Positions 52,684 to 61,174 of a DNA stretch of 64,000 nt are shown in pieces (position 1 is the first letter of the stretch; every line of letters begins with the position of its first letter). Location: the NCBI GenBank assembly GCA_029983695.1, contig JASBZB010000001.1, positions 124,001 through 188,000 on the forward strand, read 5' to 3'. The translations under genes were made by a program, and so were the position numbers. The notes under the pieces were generated by a model that was given only the letters and a program-made list of their open reading frames with translations, did not search any database and was not told the origin of the DNA. The stretch comes from Lutispora sp003527145 (GTDB taxonomy: Bacteria > Bacillota > Clostridia > Lutisporales > Lutisporaceae).

Positions 52684-54171
52684 ATGATGAGATCAATGTT
52701 TTCAGGTGTATCGGGTCTTAGAGCCCATCAGCTGAAAATGGACGTTATAGGCAATAACATTGCCAATGTCAATACTGTTGGCTATAAGGGCCAGAGGGCT
52801 ACTTTCCAGGAGGTATTCAGCCAGACCATCAAAGGCGCAAGCTCTCCCCAGCTGGGAAGGGGCGGTACAAATCCGCAGCAAGTAGGTTTGGGTATTTCTC
52901 TTTCATCCATTGATACCTTCCATATCAGAGGATCTGCTATGAGAACGGATAACCCAAGCGATCTGGCTATTAATGGAGATGGATTCTTTATATTGTCAAA
53001 CAGCAGTGACTTTTTAAGCAGGACCTATACCAGAGCAGGCAATTTTACTCTGGATGAGGACGGTAATTTGGTTGCTTCAAATGGCTATAGAGTATTGGGC
53101 TATATGGAGGATGAAGGCAAAAACCCTGCCCCTGACGGCTCTACGGTATTGAAGGGAGTTATGGAAGGCCTGGTGATATCCAAGTCCAAGTCCTTCCCTG
53201 CTAAGTCAACAGATAGGGCAACCATGGCAGGCAATCTGGATAATAACCTGAAAAGGGTGCCAAAAGATAAACCCGATCCTGCAGACCCTACAGATCCTAC
53301 AAAGAATATTAAACTCAGCCCTGCCGAGTTTATAGACATTGCAGCTGATCAAACGTTGGAATTTAGCGGTGGTGTTAAATTCAGAGAGACTACCTCTGTA
53401 TTTTATGACAGCTTAGGCGGGGAGCATAAGGTTAAGTTTACTTTTGTACGCGGAGTTAATAAAGAGACTGCTGGTACCGCTAAAGGATCTGCACCGGCAA
53501 ATGCTGCCGGAGACCATGAATGGGTTGTTATAGTACAGAACCTTGAGGATAAAACTTATTGGAACGAGACTACTAAAAGTTGGGAAGCCGTTTCTCCGAC
53601 TACGCCATTAGCCAATATAATGGTTCCAATTGAATTTGATTCTAAAGGGGAAATAACTACGAATCCGGCTAAGAGCACAGTGGATAAGCTGAGCTTTACG
53701 ATGCAGGGCAAGAATGGTGCAGGATCTTTTGATGTAGATGTAAATTTTGAAGGCTTGACCCAGTTTGCCAATGAATCAACCGCTTCAATAACCAACAAAA
53801 GCGGATATAAGCAAGGCTATCTTGATACCTTCAGCATCGGGCCATCAGGCGAAATAACCGGAATTTTTACAAACGGACAAAGCAGGATAATAGGACAAGT
53901 TGCTCTTGCGGGGTTCAAAAACCCTGCCGGCTTAGAAAAAATCGCGGAAAATATGTATCAGGTTTCCTCCAACTCCGGCGAAGCCATATACGGGCTCCCC
54001 GGCAGCGGCGGCTTAGGGGCTTTGAACCCGGGCACCTTGGAAATGTCTAATGTTGATATATCCAGGGAATTCACGGAAATGATCAGTACGCAAAGAGGCT
54101 TCCAGGCCAATTCACGAATTATTACTACCTCCGATGAAATGCTCCAGGAGCTAGTAAATATGAAGAGATGA
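52684..54171 (+). CDS. flgE: Flagellar hook protein FlgE
   Basis: Main subunit of the hook. The N-terminal D0/D1 helix begins MRSMFSGVSGLRAHQLKMDVIGNNIANVNTVGYKG, and the C-terminal D0 helix ends in EFTEMISTQRGFQANSRIITTSDEMLQELVN. Together with the central beta domains the length is 495 residues. A proline/aspartate-rich insert (DKPDPADPTDPTK near residue 198) is unusual low-complexity sequence. Two ATGs follow AGGAGG; the first is kept. A strong hairpin follows. Confidence 0.95.
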   Translation: MMRSMFSGVSGLRAHQLKMDVIGNNIANVNTVGYKGQRATFQEVFSQTIKGASSPQLGRGGTNPQQVGLGISLSSIDTFHIRGSAMRTDNPSDLAINGDGFFILSNSSDFLSRTYTRAGNFTLDEDGNLVASNGYRVLGYMEDEGKNPAPDGSTVLKGVMEGLVISKSKSFPAKSTDRATMAGNLDNNLKRVPKDKPDPADPTDPTKNIKLSPAEFIDIAADQTLEFSGGVKFRETTSVFYDSLGGEHKVKFTFVRGVNKETAGTAKGSAPANAAGDHEWVVIVQNLEDKTYWNETTKSWEAVSPTTPLANIMVPIEFDSKGEITTNPAKSTVDKLSFTMQGKNGAGSFDVDVNFEGLTQFANESTASITNKSGYKQGYLDTFSIGPSGEITGIFTNGQSRIIGQVALAGFKNPAGLEKIAENMYQVSSNSGEAIYGLPGSGGLGALNPGTLEMSNVDISREFTEMISTQRGFQANSRIITTSDEMLQELVNMKR

Positions 54172-54176
54172 TGCGG

Positions 54177-54207
54177 TATAGTCCCTGGGCTTTGCCCAGG
54201 GACTATA
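54177..54207 (+). repeat. Strong hairpin between flgE and flbD
   Basis: A perfect 14-bp, GC-rich stem (54177-54190 with 54194-54207) closes a TTT loop. The next bases are TAAAAGG, not a T-tract. Inside the operon it could stabilise or process flgE mRNA, or act as a partial terminator. Confidence 0.65.
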
Positions 54208-54224
54208 TAAAAGGATGTGAATGA

Positions 54225-54431
54225 ATGATTAAAGTGACAAGATTGAATGGAAAAGAGTACTATATAAATTTTGATCTTATTGAAACTATCGAAGAAACGC
54301 CAGATACGGTAATAACTTTGAGAGACGGGAAAAAATATGTGGTCCTGGAAAATGTAGAAGAGATCATACAAAGAATTATTGATTTCAAAAGAAAAGTATT
54401 TACAAATGAAAATATATTAATAAAAGATTAA
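54225..54431 (+). CDS. flbD: Flagellar protein FlbD (SwrD)
   Basis: 68-residue protein; the Bacillus relative SwrD increases flagellar power for swarming. The sequence MIKVTRLNGKEYYINFDLIE...DTVITLRDGKKYVVLENVEEIIQRI is characteristic. It directly precedes motA here, agreeing with a stator-linked role. The ATG follows AAGGATGTGA. Confidence 0.93.
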   Translation: MIKVTRLNGKEYYINFDLIETIEETPDTVITLRDGKKYVVLENVEEIIQRIIDFKRKVFTNENILIKD

Positions 54432-54453
54432 GCTTGAAAAGAGGTGCAGATTA

Positions 54454-55245
54454 TTGGACATAGCATCCTTTGCCGGTTTGGGTTTCGGACTATTTTGTAT
54501 AGTGTTTACAATAATGGGCAGTGGAAATCTAATGGGGTACATAGATTTTTATTCTGTAATAGTAACCTTTGGCGGTACATTAGCCACTGTGGTTTTTGCC
54601 TTTCCCTTCGATAGCCTTAAGGAAGCCATGAAATCGGTAAAGTACGTTTTTATTTATAAGCAAAAAGATTCGGATGACATAATAAAATCTATAATCGATT
54701 TAGCAAATATAGCAAGAAAAGAGGGCTTGCTTGCTTTGGAGGAAGCTGCTATGCAGCTGAAGGATGAATTCTTGCAAAAAGGCATTATGCTGATTGTAGA
54801 TGGTACAGATCCCGAATTGGTAAGGAACATCCTAGAGACCGAATTAGCTTTTATTGAGGACAGGCATAAAGGAAATCAAAGTGTTTTTGAAACCATGGGA
54901 GCTTTGGGACCGGGCTTCGGAATGATAGGAACATTGATAGGCTTGATCAATATGCTGGCAAATCTCAAGGATCCTTCTTCAGTCGGACCTAATATGGCAG
55001 TAGCGATTGTTACCACTTTTTATGGATCTATGATAGCTAATTTATTTTGCACTCCGGTAACAAATAAATTAAAAATTCGAAGCTCACAAGAAATTCTCAT
55101 AAAAGAAGTCATGCTTGAAGGCATGCTTTCTATTCAGGCCGGTGAGAATCCAAGGATAATAGAAGAAAAACTGAAGGCCTTTTTATCTCCGAGAATAAGA
55201 AAGAATCTGAAGGATACGAAAGAGCAAAATGAAGGAGTAGAATAA
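54454..55245 (+). CDS. motA: Flagellar motor stator protein MotA
   Basis: Proton (or sodium) channel subunit of the stator. 263 residues with four predicted membrane helices (near 5-22, 32-50, about 150-170, 183-203). The loop between helices 2 and 3 holds the conserved charged residues, and ETMGALGPGFGMIGTLIGLINML near 146 is the family signature. TTG start at 54454, seven bases after AGAGGTG. motB begins 3 nt after the stop. Confidence 0.95.
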   Translation: MDIASFAGLGFGLFCIVFTIMGSGNLMGYIDFYSVIVTFGGTLATVVFAFPFDSLKEAMKSVKYVFIYKQKDSDDIIKSIIDLANIARKEGLLALEEAAMQLKDEFLQKGIMLIVDGTDPELVRNILETELAFIEDRHKGNQSVFETMGALGPGFGMIGTLIGLINMLANLKDPSSVGPNMAVAIVTTFYGSMIANLFCTPVTNKLKIRSSQEILIKEVMLEGMLSIQAGENPRIIEEKLKAFLSPRIRKNLKDTKEQNEGVE

Positions 55246-55248
55246 AAT

Positions 55249-55971
55249 ATGGCAAGAAGAAAAACAGAGGATATTAAAAAAGGTGCTCCGGAATGGATGT
55301 CCACGTATGGAGATCTGGTAACTTTACTGCTATGTTTTTTTGTTCTGCTATTTTCTTTTTCAACCATTGATAATAACAAGTTTAAAGCTATTATACAGTC
55401 TATGCAAGGCTCATTGGGAGTTTTGGATTCCGGTACTGTTGTCAAAATGGAGCCTTTAATCAACACCTTTCCTGGAGACACAGATGCTGAGGAAGAAGAG
55501 TTTAAAAAAATAAATGAACAGGTGAATGATTTTATCAGAGAAAACAATTTAGAAAAAAGTGTTACTCTTATACTTGATGAAAGGGGCCTTCTGATAAGAT
55601 TATTGGATGCTACACTATTTGATTCCGGTAGAGCCGAGATCAAGAATGAAGCAAAATATATCATAGAAAAGATATCGGATGTGATAAAGGAAAGCGGTAA
55701 AAGTATTAGGATCGAGGGACATACGGATAATGTCCCTATCAATACCGGTAAATATCCTTCAAATTGGGAGCTTTCTACAGCGAGAGCCGTCAATGTGCTT
55801 AAATACCTGATAGAATTGAAGGATATAGAGCCTTGGAGGCTATCGGCTGTAGGATACGGAGAGTACCATCCCATCGATACAAATGATGCAGCAGACGGCA
55901 GACAAAAAAATAGAAGAGTAGATATTATGATATTAAAAACAGAAACGAATGGCATAGGACCTGACCAATAA
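55249..55971 (+). CDS. motB: Flagellar motor stator protein MotB
   Basis: Peptidoglycan-anchored stator partner of MotA. The single membrane helix (about residues 20-43) contains the essential Asp in WMSTYGDLVTLLL. The C-terminal OmpA-like domain (about 120-235) has the binding motif EGHTDNVPI...NWELSTARAVNV. 240 residues. Ion specificity (H+ or Na+) cannot be assigned confidently. fliL follows. Confidence 0.95.
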   Translation: MARRKTEDIKKGAPEWMSTYGDLVTLLLCFFVLLFSFSTIDNNKFKAIIQSMQGSLGVLDSGTVVKMEPLINTFPGDTDAEEEEFKKINEQVNDFIRENNLEKSVTLILDERGLLIRLLDATLFDSGRAEIKNEAKYIIEKISDVIKESGKSIRIEGHTDNVPINTGKYPSNWELSTARAVNVLKYLIELKDIEPWRLSAVGYGEYHPIDTNDAADGRQKNRRVDIMILKTETNGIGPDQ

Positions 55972-55989
55972 CAGAATGGAGGGTTGACG

Positions 55990-56421
55990 TTGGAAAACAA
56001 AAAAACGCTGCTCATAATAGTTATAGCATTATTGATATTTATTATCATTGCTTCTGGGTTCGGGTTATATTTTATCATTAATGGTAACGCAGAAAAAGAA
56101 GATATGCTGAAAGTTGATAAAAAAATTATAATGTATTCTTTTGAAGATTCATTTATAAGCAATGTAAAGGATAGTAAAAGAATATTGAAAATCACCATAA
56201 AGGTAGAGCTTGCAAATTCAAAAATAGAAGATATTATTACGGCTAGAAACCCGGAGATAAGAAATGAAATAAATTTGATACTGCGGGAGAAAACCGAAGA
56301 AGCTTTGAGCGGATCGGAAGGCCAGCTCAAGCTTCAGACGGAAATATTAGAAGCTTTAAGAAAGCTGCTTAAAACAGAGAAAATATTGAATGTATATTTT
56401 GATGAATTCATAATTAATTAG
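55990..56421 (+). CDS. fliL: Flagellar basal body-associated protein FliL
   Basis: Single-pass membrane protein that supports the stator. Membrane helix at about residues 6-28, then a stomatin-like periplasmic domain. 143 residues. TTG 55990 lies seven bases after GGAGG; an in-frame TTG six bases earlier abuts that site. Sequence motifs are weak, so the call relies on architecture and the motB-fliL-fliM order. Confidence 0.9.
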   Translation: MENKKTLLIIVIALLIFIIIASGFGLYFIINGNAEKEDMLKVDKKIIMYSFEDSFISNVKDSKRILKITIKVELANSKIEDIITARNPEIRNEINLILREKTEEALSGSEGQLKLQTEILEALRKLLKTEKILNVYFDEFIIN

Positions 56422-56437
56422 CAGGAGGTGACAGCAT

Positions 56438-57433
56438 TTGACTGAGGTATTGTCTCAAGGTGAAATTGATGCTCTGCTAAATGCATTAAAAACCGGAGAA
56501 CTAGACGTAATGGAGATTTCAGACGAGAAGGAAGAAAAAAAAGTAAGAACATATGATTTTAAGATACCTAATAAATTTGCCAAGGATCAGTTTAGAACCT
56601 TACAGATGATACATGACAATTTTTCCAGACTTTTACAGACATATTTATCCGGTTATTTAAGATCTTTAGTCCAGATAGAGGTTGTATCAGTAGATCAGCT
56701 TACTTATTATGAGTTTAGTAATTCTATGCCGAATCCTTCTACGCTGGGTATAGTTGATTTCCTTCCCCTGAGCGGTTCGATATTGATGGAGATTAGTCCG
56801 AGTGTGACTTTTGCTATGATAGAAAGGATACTTGGAGGAACCGGGCAGGCCTATGAGAAAAATCGAGTTTTTACAGAAATAGAGCTTACTCTTATGGAAA
56901 AGATTATAAATCAGATTTTAAATTTGTATAAGGAGCCATGGAAGAATGTATCTGAGATAAAGCCTAAGCTAAAAAAAATCGAGACCAATACACAATTCGC
57001 CCAGGTAATGTCGCCAAATGAAACAATAGCTTTAATAACATTAAATGTAAAAATCGGGGCAGTTGAAGGAGCTATGCATATATGCATACCGCATATTGTA
57101 ATAGAGCCTATAATCGAAAAGTTAAGTACAAAATTTTGGTTTTCAGGAGTGACAAAGGATATTTCAGTCAATGAAATACATAATTTGGAACGAAGGATTG
57201 AAAATACATTTTTGCCGCTGAATGTCGTGCTTGGGAAGTCTTTTTTGAATGTTAAGGATGTTTTAAATCTGCAAATTGGGGATGTCATTCTGCTGGATAA
57301 ATCTTCAAATGAGGAACTGGAAGTTTTTGTTGGCAACAGATTGAAATATTATTGTTATCCGGGTTTGAAAAAGAATAAAGTTGCGGTAAAGATTACAAGA
57401 ATTGAAAAAAAGGGGGATGAGGCAGATGAGTGA
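56438..57433 (+). CDS. fliM: Flagellar motor switch protein FliM
   Basis: C-ring protein that receives CheY-P. The N-terminal CheY-binding/EIDALL segment (LSQGEIDALLNAL, residues 5-17) is present, followed by the CheC-like middle domain with IHDNFSRLLQTYLSGYL near 62 and the C-terminal SpoA domain (about 255-325, FVGNRLKYYCYPG). 331 residues. TTG start after GCAGGAGGTG. It overlaps the fliY start by 8 nt. Confidence 0.95.
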   Translation: MTEVLSQGEIDALLNALKTGELDVMEISDEKEEKKVRTYDFKIPNKFAKDQFRTLQMIHDNFSRLLQTYLSGYLRSLVQIEVVSVDQLTYYEFSNSMPNPSTLGIVDFLPLSGSILMEISPSVTFAMIERILGGTGQAYEKNRVFTEIELTLMEKIINQILNLYKEPWKNVSEIKPKLKKIETNTQFAQVMSPNETIALITLNVKIGAVEGAMHICIPHIVIEPIIEKLSTKFWFSGVTKDISVNEIHNLERRIENTFLPLNVVLGKSFLNVKDVLNLQIGDVILLDKSSNEELEVFVGNRLKYYCYPGLKKNKVAVKITRIEKKGDEADE

Positions 57434-58139
57434 TATGCTTTCACAAGAAGAAATAGATGCGTTATTAAAAGGAAACAACGAAGATAATTCCCCTCTTACA
57501 CCGGAGGAAATTGATGCTTTAGGGGAAATCGGCAATATTAGTATGGGCACTTCGGCAACAACTTTATTCACTCTATTAAATAACAAAGTTACTATTACTA
57601 CTCCCAAGGTAAGCGTGATGACCTGGGATGAATTAGTGAGGCAATATCCGCTCCCTTACGTAGGAGTAGAGGTTAAGTACACTGAAGGCTTCAGGGGTAC
57701 TAATCTGCTGATATTGAAAGAAGATGATGTTAAAACCATTACTGATCTTATGATGGGCGGCGATGGACATAATATAGCCGGAGATATCAGCGATCTGCAC
57801 TTGAGCGCCATTGGTGAGGCTATGAATCAGATGATAGGTTCATCATCAACCTCATTATCCAGCATGTTCAATATGAGCATTAATATTTCTCCTCCAAAAG
57901 CATTTTCAATGAGCTTTAAAGATTCAAAGCCGATGAATTTCAGCTTTAATGATTCCATTGTAAGAGTGGCTTTTAAAATGGAAGTGGAAGGTATTCTGAA
58001 TAGCGAGATAATGCAATTGATTCCTGTCGATTTTGCAAAGCAGATGGTGAAAGAGCTGCTGCATCCGTCGTCCAATGAATCACAGGGAAAAAAGACTAAA
58101 AAGAAGGAAATACCAGATGAAAGTCGAATAGTAGTATAG
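57426..58139 (+). CDS. fliY: FliY N-terminal part: CheC-like CheY-P phosphatase domain, separated from FliN domain
   Basis: 237-residue protein with an N-terminal FliM-like peptide (MLSQEEIDALLKG) and a CheC-type phosphatase domain. Both active-site motifs are present: E-x2-N in EIDALGEIGNISMG near residue 36, and E-x2-N in AIGEAMNQMIG near 135, each followed by a conserved proline. In Bacillus and most clostridia this domain continues into a FliN domain in one protein. Here the frame ends with TAG at 58137 in the linker, and the FliN half follows in the +1 frame. The natural product may be two proteins, a frameshift product, or this may be a mutation or sequencing error. ATG 57426 is chosen over an extension inside fliM. 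Confidence 0.85.
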   Translation: MSDMLSQEEIDALLKGNNEDNSPLTPEEIDALGEIGNISMGTSATTLFTLLNNKVTITTPKVSVMTWDELVRQYPLPYVGVEVKYTEGFRGTNLLILKEDDVKTITDLMMGGDGHNIAGDISDLHLSAIGEAMNQMIGSSSTSLSSMFNMSINISPPKAFSMSFKDSKPMNFSFNDSIVRVAFKMEVEGILNSEIMQLIPVDFAKQMVKELLHPSSNESQGKKTKKKEIPDESRIVV

Positions 58140-58155
58140 AAGTATTCCCCAAGAT

Positions 58156-58512
58156 GTGACGCATGAGGTGATTGGGAATAAACCCGATAAAAATTCAATA
58201 AATGTTCAGCCTGTTCAATTTGAAGCTTTTGATCAAGATAACAATATTGGTGATAAAGAAAATATTGATTTAATAATGGATGTTCCTCTTGAAATTACTG
58301 TCGAATTAGGCCGAACAAAAAGGCTGATAAAGGATATCTTAGAGTTTGGTCCGGGAACAGTTGTTGAGCTTGACAGGCTAGCTGGAGAACCGGTAGATGT
58401 TATTGTGAATGGAAAGTTTATTGCAAAAGCAGAAGTAGTAGTTATCGATGAAAGCTTTGGAGTACGAATAACCGACATTATCAGTCCTAATAAAAGGCTG
58501 AAGAAATCATAA
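58156..58512 (+). CDS. fliN: FliN domain (C-terminal half of a split FliY)
   Basis: 118-residue switch protein. The SpoA/FliN domain spans about residues 38-112 (IMDVPLEITVELGRTKRLIKD; GTVVELDRLAGEPVDVIVNG; DESFGVRITDII). Residues 18-24 (VQPVQFE) resemble the linker found inside fused FliY proteins. The only nearby in-frame start is GTG 58156, without a recognisable ribosome-binding site, and the frame is open upstream only to 58135. A +1 shift at the fliY stop would give one protein of about 361 residues, close to Bacillus FliY (378). Confidence 0.85.
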   Translation: MTHEVIGNKPDKNSINVQPVQFEAFDQDNNIGDKENIDLIMDVPLEITVELGRTKRLIKDILEFGPGTVVELDRLAGEPVDVIVNGKFIAKAEVVVIDESFGVRITDIISPNKRLKKS

Positions 58513-58545
58513 AAACTATATTAGCATTAACTAGGAGGATTTAAA

Positions 58546-58908
58546 ATGGCAAATGGGATATTAATTGTAGATGATGCTGCATTTATGAGAATGATGATAA
58601 AGGATGTTTTGTCTAAGAATGGTTTTTTAATAGCCGGGGAGGCTGAAAATGGTGCCAAGGCTGTAGAGAAATATAAGGAGTGCAATCCGGAACTGGTGAT
58701 TATGGATATTACAATGCCGGAGGTAGACGGGATTCAAGCTGTGAAAGAGATAAAAAATATAAATCCCTCAGCAAAAATTATAATGTGTTCAGCTATGGGC
58801 CAGCAGGCTATGGTCATAGAGGCCATTCAAGCCGGTGCAAAGGATTTCATTGTTAAGCCTTTCCAGGCAGAAAGAATAATTGAAGCGGTGAAGAAGGTAT
58901 TGGGTTAG
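58546..58908 (+). CDS. cheY: Chemotaxis response regulator CheY
   Basis: Single receiver domain that carries the chemotaxis signal to the switch. 120 residues with the acidic pair DD at 9-10, phospho-acceptor Asp in VIMDITMPE near 53, Ser in CSAMG near 82 and Lys in FIVKPF near 104. It lies between the switch and export-gate genes as in Bacillus. The ATG follows TAGGAGG. Confidence 0.96.
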   Translation: MANGILIVDDAAFMRMMIKDVLSKNGFLIAGEAENGAKAVEKYKECNPELVIMDITMPEVDGIQAVKEIKNINPSAKIIMCSAMGQQAMVIEAIQAGAKDFIVKPFQAERIIEAVKKVLG

Positions 58909-58912
58909 AATT

Positions 58913-59347
58913 ATGAATGCCTATAATGAAACAAGTGTGTTTATGGGTTTTTTTAAGCTAATTTTTATTTTAATAATTTTCTTGATGATTTTGGGTTTAA
59001 GCTATTACTTTACCAAATTTATTGGGAAAAAGTTTACTGGCAAGAATAGGCTGATGAAGCATATTGAGACACTCCCCTTTGGAAATGATAAAAACCTGCA
59101 CATTGTACAGATTTGCGGCGAATTTTATTTAATATCAAGCTCTCAGCGGGGCGTATGCTTATTGGAGAAATTATCAAGTGATTTATTGTCATCTTTTGAT
59201 ATGGACCGGAATTCTGAGTCTATTGATTTTGACAATTGTTTAGATGATAGCTATGAGAATATTGACGTATACAAAAATAGGTATAGTATTAAGCAAAACC
59301 TTGAGAAGCTTAAAAACATTGCTAAAAGGAATAAAACTGATGAATAG
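58913..59347 (+). CDS. fliO: Flagellar biosynthetic protein FliO (FliZ)
   Basis: Membrane chaperone for FliP assembly. 144 residues with one membrane helix (about 10-33) and a cytoplasmic domain holding the FliO-type segment TLPFGNDKNLHIVQICGEFYLI split near residues 50-73. It starts 4 nt after the cheY stop and overlaps fliP by 8 nt. Confidence 0.9.
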   Translation: MNAYNETSVFMGFFKLIFILIIFLMILGLSYYFTKFIGKKFTGKNRLMKHIETLPFGNDKNLHIVQICGEFYLISSSQRGVCLLEKLSSDLLSSFDMDRNSESIDFDNCLDDSYENIDVYKNRYSIKQNLEKLKNIAKRNKTDE

Positions 59348-60098
59348 AAAAAATTTTAAGAAAATAATATTTTTGATAGTAATTTTATTGCTTATAAGCA
59401 GCAGCATACATGCCGAACCTACATTTCCTATACCTAACATTGATTTCAATGTAAAGGCAGCGGAATCACCCCAAGAAGTAGCTTTAAGCTTGCAAATATT
59501 ATTCATTCTTACAGTTTTATCATTGGCCCCTTCTCTGTTGATAATGGTGACTTCGTTTACCAGGATAATCATTGTATTATCCTTTACAAGAAGTGCAATA
59601 GGGACTCAGCAAATGCCGCCTAACCAGGTATTGATAGGACTTGCGCTATTCCTTACACTTTTTATTATGTCTCCGGTTGTTACAGAGATCAATGAAACTG
59701 CGATAAAGCCATTTACAGAGGAGAAGATCAGCCAAGAGGTTGCAATTAAAAATGCTATAGAGCCTGTAAGGGATTTTATGTTTAAGTATACTAGAGAAAA
59801 AGATCTGGCTTTATTTTTAAAGCTTGGGCAAATGGACAGTTTAATGAAGCTGGAGGATATACCTACTAAAGTATTAATTCCTTCTTTCATTATAAGTGAA
59901 TTAAAGACAGCTTTCCAGATCGGCTTTTTCCTGTATATACCTTTTTTAATTATCGATATGGTTGTTGCCAGTACACTTATGTCAATGGGTATGATGATGT
60001 TGCCCCCTGTTATGATTTCTATGCCGTTTAAAATATTGCTGTTTATTATGGTAGACGGATGGAATTTGATAGTAAAATCTTTGTTATTAGGTTTTTAG
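59340..60098 (+). CDS. fliP: Flagellar export gate protein FliP
   Basis: Core export-pore subunit. 252 residues: a cleavable signal-type hydrophobic segment (about 7-22), then four membrane helices. The hallmark MVTSFTRIIIVLSFTRSAIGTQQMPPNQVLIGLALFLT lies near residues 65-102. ATG 59340 is inside the end of fliO and follows AAAAGGAA; a 32-residue longer in-frame start is rejected. Confidence 0.96.
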   Translation: MNRKNFKKIIFLIVILLLISSSIHAEPTFPIPNIDFNVKAAESPQEVALSLQILFILTVLSLAPSLLIMVTSFTRIIIVLSFTRSAIGTQQMPPNQVLIGLALFLTLFIMSPVVTEINETAIKPFTEEKISQEVAIKNAIEPVRDFMFKYTREKDLALFLKLGQMDSLMKLEDIPTKVLIPSFIISELKTAFQIGFFLYIPFLIIDMVVASTLMSMGMMMLPPVMISMPFKILLFIMVDGWNLIVKSLLLGF

Positions 60099-60114
60099 CT
60101 AAAGAGGTGTTTTT

Positions 60115-60384
60115 ATGGAACAAAGCATCGTAATGGATGTAGCACAAAGAGCTATTACTGTGGCAATAATGATATCTGCACCAATTTTAGGTTTAGGTTT
60201 AATAGTGGGACTGCTGATCAGTATTATACAAGCTACAACACAAATACAAGAACCGACGTTATCCTTTATACCAAAGCTAGTTACTATTTTTATCGCACTC
60301 ATTATATTTGGCCCCTGGATGGGAAATATGATAACAGAATTTACCATAAGCCTATTTGAAAATATCCATACTTTTATAAGGTAG
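60115..60384 (+). CDS. fliQ: Flagellar export gate protein FliQ
   Basis: Small two-helix subunit of the export pore. 89 residues; the second helix region includes QATTQIQEPTLSFIPKL, conserved in FliQ. The ATG follows AAAGAGGTG. Confidence 0.96.
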   Translation: MEQSIVMDVAQRAITVAIMISAPILGLGLIVGLLISIIQATTQIQEPTLSFIPKLVTIFIALIIFGPWMGNMITEFTISLFENIHTFIR

Positions 60385-60388
60385 AAAT

Positions 60389-61174
60389 ATGAACGAAATA
60401 ACAGATTTATTTATAAATAAATTTCTTATATATCTTTTAGTGTTTGTGAGGATGACTTCATTATTTGTAATAAGTCCAGTATTCGGAAGGCAGAACATGC
60501 CTTCTTATTTAAAAGTCGGACTGGCTGTATTTTCTACTTTTACGATTGCTCCCCTATTTGGAAACATTGTAATAGAATATACCAACCTTATTGATTTCAG
60601 CATCATTGTTTTTAAAGAGTTTCTTGTGGGGATTATTATTGGATTTGTCAGCTATATGGTATTTGCAGCTATGTTTGTTGCAGGACAAATGATTGATGCG
60701 CAAATTGGATTTGGAATGGTCAACGTGCTGGACCCCCAAAGCAATATTCAAGTCCCTCTTGTAGGAAATTTCTTATATATATTTGCCATCTTAATTTTTT
60801 TACTTGTTGACGGACATCATATTTTATTTTCTGCTCTGGTTAAAAGTTATAATGTTGTGCCAATAAACGGTTTTTTATTTACCGAAAGCCTTATAAATAA
60901 TCTTGTTGCAGTGTTTGTTGAAACGTTTTCCATTGCTTTAAAGATTGGGTTTCCAATTATTGCAGCTGTTTTGATATCTGAGGTTGCTCTGGGTATATTA
61001 TCTAGAACTGTTCCTCAAATGAATGTATTCATAGTCGGTTTGCCTATGAAAATTGCTTTGGGACTTTTGGCATTATTGCTTATTATGCCAGGCTTTTCAA
61101 ACACTTTAGATTATTTGTTTGAGCATATGTTTGCTTACATTAGCATTATTATTCAGAGCATGACTAAAGGATGA
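60389..61174 (+). CDS. fliR: Flagellar export gate protein FliR
   Basis: Export-gate membrane protein with about six hydrophobic helices in 261 residues. Family marks include FVRMTSLFVISPVFGRQNMP near residue 18 and FVAGQMIDAQIGFGMVNVLDP near 92. The ribosome-binding site is weak, suggesting coupling to fliQ 4 nt upstream. The last codons overlap flhB. Confidence 0.95.
   Translation: MNEITDLFINKFLIYLLVFVRMTSLFVISPVFGRQNMPSYLKVGLAVFSTFTIAPLFGNIVIEYTNLIDFSIIVFKEFLVGIIIGFVSYMVFAAMFVAGQMIDAQIGFGMVNVLDPQSNIQVPLVGNFLYIFAILIFLLVDGHHILFSALVKSYNVVPINGFLFTESLINNLVAVFVETFSIALKIGFPIIAAVLISEVALGILSRTVPQMNVFIVGLPMKIALGLLALLLIMPGFSNTLDYLFEHMFAYISIIIQSMTKG

Noticed and set aside
55134..56330. 398-codon open frame on the - strand across motA-motB-fliL
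   Set aside because: It lies wholly opposite well-supported genes, has a hydrophobic, serine/phenylalanine-rich translation typical of antisense of such genes, and shows no family signature.
58130..58145. Programmed +1 frameshift signal at the fliY stop
   Set aside because: The sequence GTA TAG A lacks the slippery codon and upstream Shine-Dalgarno-like spacing of known +1 sites such as prfB, so I report the split but do not claim programming.
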